Below, one piece after another: positions 5,204 to 6,864 of a stretch of 6,864 nt of DNA. The stretch is taken from positions 1-6,864 of the forward strand of contig BTUC01000388.1 in NCBI GenBank assembly GCA_045863575.1. The letters are read 5' to 3'. The DNA is from JAAXZI01 sp045863575. Lineage in GTDB: Bacteria; Planctomycetota; Phycisphaerae; UBA1845; PWPN01. The position numbers were made by a program, and so were the translations under genes. The notes under the pieces were generated by a model. The model ran no database searches and was not told the DNA's origin. It saw only the letters and a program-made list of their open reading frames with translations. Each line of letters opens with the position of its first letter. The first letter of the stretch is position 1.

Positions 5204-5962
5204 ATGGAATACGCGTCGATGACGTTCTGGCTGCTGGTGATCGTTTTCTGCGCCCTGGGGGTCCACCGGCTGTGGACTTCCCTGGTCCAGCCCAAGATTG
5301 TTAATTCGGTCCTGCTTCCGGGCACGCTGGTCGCCCAACTCGGCCATATCCTCGGACTGCTGGTCACCGGCGGCACCGTCAACAACACGTCCCTGATCAA
5401 GGATGATGACTCGGGCGCACCGCAGACCTCGCCGGAAGCTCAGACACGCGTGCCCGTGTTCGGGGCGATCATCACCGCACTGCTGCCCCTGGTGGGCTGC
5501 GCCGCGGCCATCTACTGGGTCGCCCAGTACTTCGGGACTCGAACGCCGATCCTCAGCTCCATGGAGCAGATCCCGCCGGCCCAGATGGCTCTTCCGACGA
5601 GCATGACGCATTTCTTCGACCTGCTGCGGATGGCCATCACGCTGGTGCAGCGGTTCGTGGATGTGGTCATGTCCAGCGATTATGGGGACTGGCGAACGTG
5701 GCTGTTCCTGTACCTGGTGGTATGTCTCACGGTGCGCATGGCGCCCTTGACCGGTAATCTGCGGGGCTCGATCGGAGCCATCTTCATCACGGGGTTGCTG
5801 GCGTTTCTGGTTGGCCAGATCACTCAGTCCTCGGCGGGATTGTTCACCTCCGCCTGGCCGCTGATCATCTTCAGCTCGGCCGTGCTGCTGTTTCTCCTGA
5901 TGGTCAGTTTGCTGGTCCGTGGGATGGTCACCCTCATTCAGACCGTGCAGGGACAGGGCTGA
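5204..5962 (+). CDS. Six-helix membrane protein resembling an inactive M50-type peptidase
   Basis: A 252-residue inner-membrane protein with hydrophobic segments near residues 6-24, 36-57, 83-109, 163-180, 190-206 and 217-247. The second segment reads LPGTLVAQLGHILGLLVTGG (39-58). This has the outline of the zinc-site helix of M50/site-2-type proteases (LPG..VHELGH..A.L.TG), but HExxH is replaced by A44-Q45-L46-G47-H48. Near the C-terminal half, VRMAPLTGNLRGSIGA (177-192) resembles the second-motif region MAPS..DLRG of M50-like proteins, with Asn185 where Asp is expected. An acidic loop, IKDDDSGAP (65-73), follows helix 2. The likely reading is a protease-derived scaffold without proteolytic activity; I recall similar uncharacterised proteins in planctomycetes, but no named function. 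It is divergent from the Dabb gene and convergent with the moaC operon, so probably transcribed alone. Confidence 0.85.
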   Translation: MEYASMTFWLLVIVFCALGVHRLWTSLVQPKIVNSVLLPGTLVAQLGHILGLLVTGGTVNNTSLIKDDDSGAPQTSPEAQTRVPVFGAIITALLPLVGCAAAIYWVAQYFGTRTPILSSMEQIPPAQMALPTSMTHFFDLLRMAITLVQRFVDVVMSSDYGDWRTWLFLYLVVCLTVRMAPLTGNLRGSIGAIFITGLLAFLVGQITQSSAGLFTSAWPLIIFSSAVLLFLLMVSLLVRGMVTLIQTVQGQG

Positions 5963-5972
5963 TCGTCAGCCC
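5956..5972. terminator. Perfect hairpin spanning both convergent stop codons
   Basis: GGGCTGA (5956-5962), TCG, TCAGCCC (5966-5972) form a perfect 7-bp stem with a 3-nt loop. The TGA of the membrane-protein gene and the TGA of the DUF971 gene form opposite arms. No T-run follows on either strand, so it would act only as a T-less bidirectional terminator or as a 3'-end stabiliser. The convergent genes are separated by just three bases. Confidence 0.4.
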
Positions 5973-6331
5973 CGGGGCAACCCGGGATGCAGCGCCCGCA
6001 GCAGCCGGAAATCGTAGATGCCGGTGTTGTGGCCATCCGACCACTCGATCTGTAAAGCATAGTTGCCCACCAGTTGACCGCCGGTGGCGCGGATTTCGCC
6101 GCCGCCCGGTTTGGCAGACAGAATCGGCAGCAGTGGAGCCGGCTTTTCGCGCTCCGTCCGACAGCTCGCACAGGGACAATGGCGGCGCAGATAATCCATG
6201 GGAAACTCACTCTCCGCACCGTCACCCCATGTGATCCGCAGGACCTGTTCCGACAAGGCCAAGTCCAGTCCCACAGGCCGACTGTTCTCGACCACCGAAG
6301 CTGCTTCCCGATCAGGATCGTGGGCCATCAT
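5966..6331 (-). CDS. DUF971 / GBBH N-terminal-like domain protein
   Basis: A 121-residue protein of the DUF971 family, related to the N-terminal domain of gamma-butyrobetaine hydroxylase. Core motifs are LRITWGDGAESEFPMDYLRR (31-50), then HCPCASC (51-57) and IEWSDGHNTGIYDFRLLR (95-112). Cys52, Cys54, Cys57 and His101 match the Cys-x-Cys-x-x-Cys plus His zinc site that I recall from the hydroxylase domain. No oxygenase domain follows, so it is a stand-alone zinc-site protein. Such proteins often sit near iron-sulfur or cofactor genes, and function is not established. The start is the first of two adjacent ATG codons (6329-6331), overlapping the moaC stop as ATGA, with GAGG just upstream inside moaC. 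This arrangement implies translational coupling to moaC and a shared job in molybdenum-cofactor or metal metabolism, which is inference. The stop lies in a hairpin shared with the convergent membrane-protein gene. Confidence 0.92.
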   Translation of the reverse strand: MMAHDPDREAASVVENSRPVGLDLALSEQVLRITWGDGAESEFPMDYLRRHCPCASCRTEREKPAPLLPILSAKPGGGEIRATGGQLVGNYALQIEWSDGHNTGIYDFRLLRALHPGLPRG

Positions 6332-6816
6332 TTTGCCTCGTAATCGCCCGACCTGCCGCCGGTTTTTCGCTCGAGGCGAATGGGGCCGATCTCCATCTCC
6401 TTGTTCACCGACTTGCACATGTCGTAGACGGCCAGGGCGGCGGCCGACGCGGCGGTCAGGGCTTCCATTTCCACACCGGTCCGGGCGGTGATGCGAGCCG
6501 TCGCCCGGATCAACAGATGATCCGGCGGAAGCGGCTCGACCGCGATCTCGACGGACTCGAGCGGGAGGGGATGGCATAGAGGGATCAACTCAGCGGTCCG
6601 TTTGGCGGCTTGAATCCCCGCGATCCGCGCCACCGCAAACACGTCGCCCTTGGGAATGCCCCCAGCCAGCACCAGCTCCAGTGCGGCGGAGCCGATGCGG
6701 ACGCGAGCCGTCGCGACGGCCGTGCGGCGCGTCGGCGGTTTGTCCCCGACATCCACCATGCGGGCGGATCCGCTCTCATCGAGATGCGTGAGATGCTTGC
6801 CAGCGCCCTGAGCCAT
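6328..6816 (-). CDS. moaC: Cyclic pyranopterin monophosphate synthase MoaC
   Basis: A 162-residue cytoplasmic enzyme of molybdenum-cofactor synthesis. With MoaA it converts GTP, via 3',8-cyclo-7,8-dihydro-GTP, to cyclic pyranopterin monophosphate. The N-terminus shows the family's LTHLDESGSARMVDVGDKP (9-27). Expected active-site residues are all present by motif alignment to the E. coli enzyme: Lys56 in GGIPKGDVF, His82 in LIPLCHPL, Glu116 and Glu118 in TGVEMEALT, Asp132 and Lys135 in YDMCKSV, and Lys151 in RKTGGRSG. Length is typical for the family. The start is ATG 6814-6816 with CGGAG (6826-6830) 9 nt upstream. The frame stays open to the window edge, so a further upstream start cannot be excluded. 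The remaining 48 bases on the right carry no gene I can name. The downstream DUF971 gene overlaps by 4 bases. Confidence 0.97.
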   Translation of the reverse strand: MAQGAGKHLTHLDESGSARMVDVGDKPPTRRTAVATARVRIGSAALELVLAGGIPKGDVFAVARIAGIQAAKRTAELIPLCHPLPLESVEIAVEPLPPDHLLIRATARITARTGVEMEALTAASAAALAVYDMCKSVNKEMEIGPIRLERKTGGRSGDYEAK

Positions 6817-6864
6817 GCCGATCGACTCCGCCGCCTGCCAGCGGGCGGAGCCTGCTCTCAGACG

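Noticed and set aside
6332..6577. N-terminal extension of the DUF971 protein to 6577
   Set aside because: The extra 82 residues are an Arg/Gly/Pro-rich shadow of moaC; the ATGA overlap at 6328-6331 marks the proper start.

Overview
The window comes from a GC-rich bacterium and is densely coded except for one gap of about 950 bases. Several genes remind me of Planctomycetota or related PVC lineages. These are the truncated conserved protein at the left edge, the magnesium-chelatase-like AAA+ ATPase with an FAINELPDL Walker B, the GAF/SpoIIE phosphatase, and a membrane protein resembling an inactive M50 peptidase. That assignment rests on recalled family patterns and is not proven here.

Left half, minus strand (read right to left). 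A sigma70-like promoter (3735-3763) drives an AAA+ ATPase (2270-3691). A very short gene for a 49-residue protein follows (2092-2241). Then comes a GAF plus SpoIIE/RsbU-type PP2C serine phosphatase (317-2095) whose start overlaps the short gene's stop by ATGA. After a weak terminator-like hairpin, a truncated conserved gene (1-249) runs off the window. The layout suggests one signalling operon in which an ATPase, a microprotein and a phosphatase are made together.

Middle, 3692-4642. No convincing protein gene is present. On the plus strand three hairpins in a row end in a strong intrinsic terminator (3997-4027), which looks like the 3' end of an undescribed small RNA. On the minus strand a promoter-like pair (4487-4515) sits next to a perfect 14-bp palindrome (4529-4542).

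Right half. A Dabb-domain small protein (4643-4963, minus) diverges from a six-helix membrane protein (5204-5962, plus). The membrane protein keeps the outline of an M50 site-2 protease but lacks most catalytic residues. It converges with a molybdopterin-synthesis operon on the minus strand: moaC (6328-6816), translationally coupled through ATGA to a DUF971 / GBBH-N-like zinc-site protein (5966-6331). The stop codons of the two convergent genes lie inside one perfect hairpin (5956-5972).
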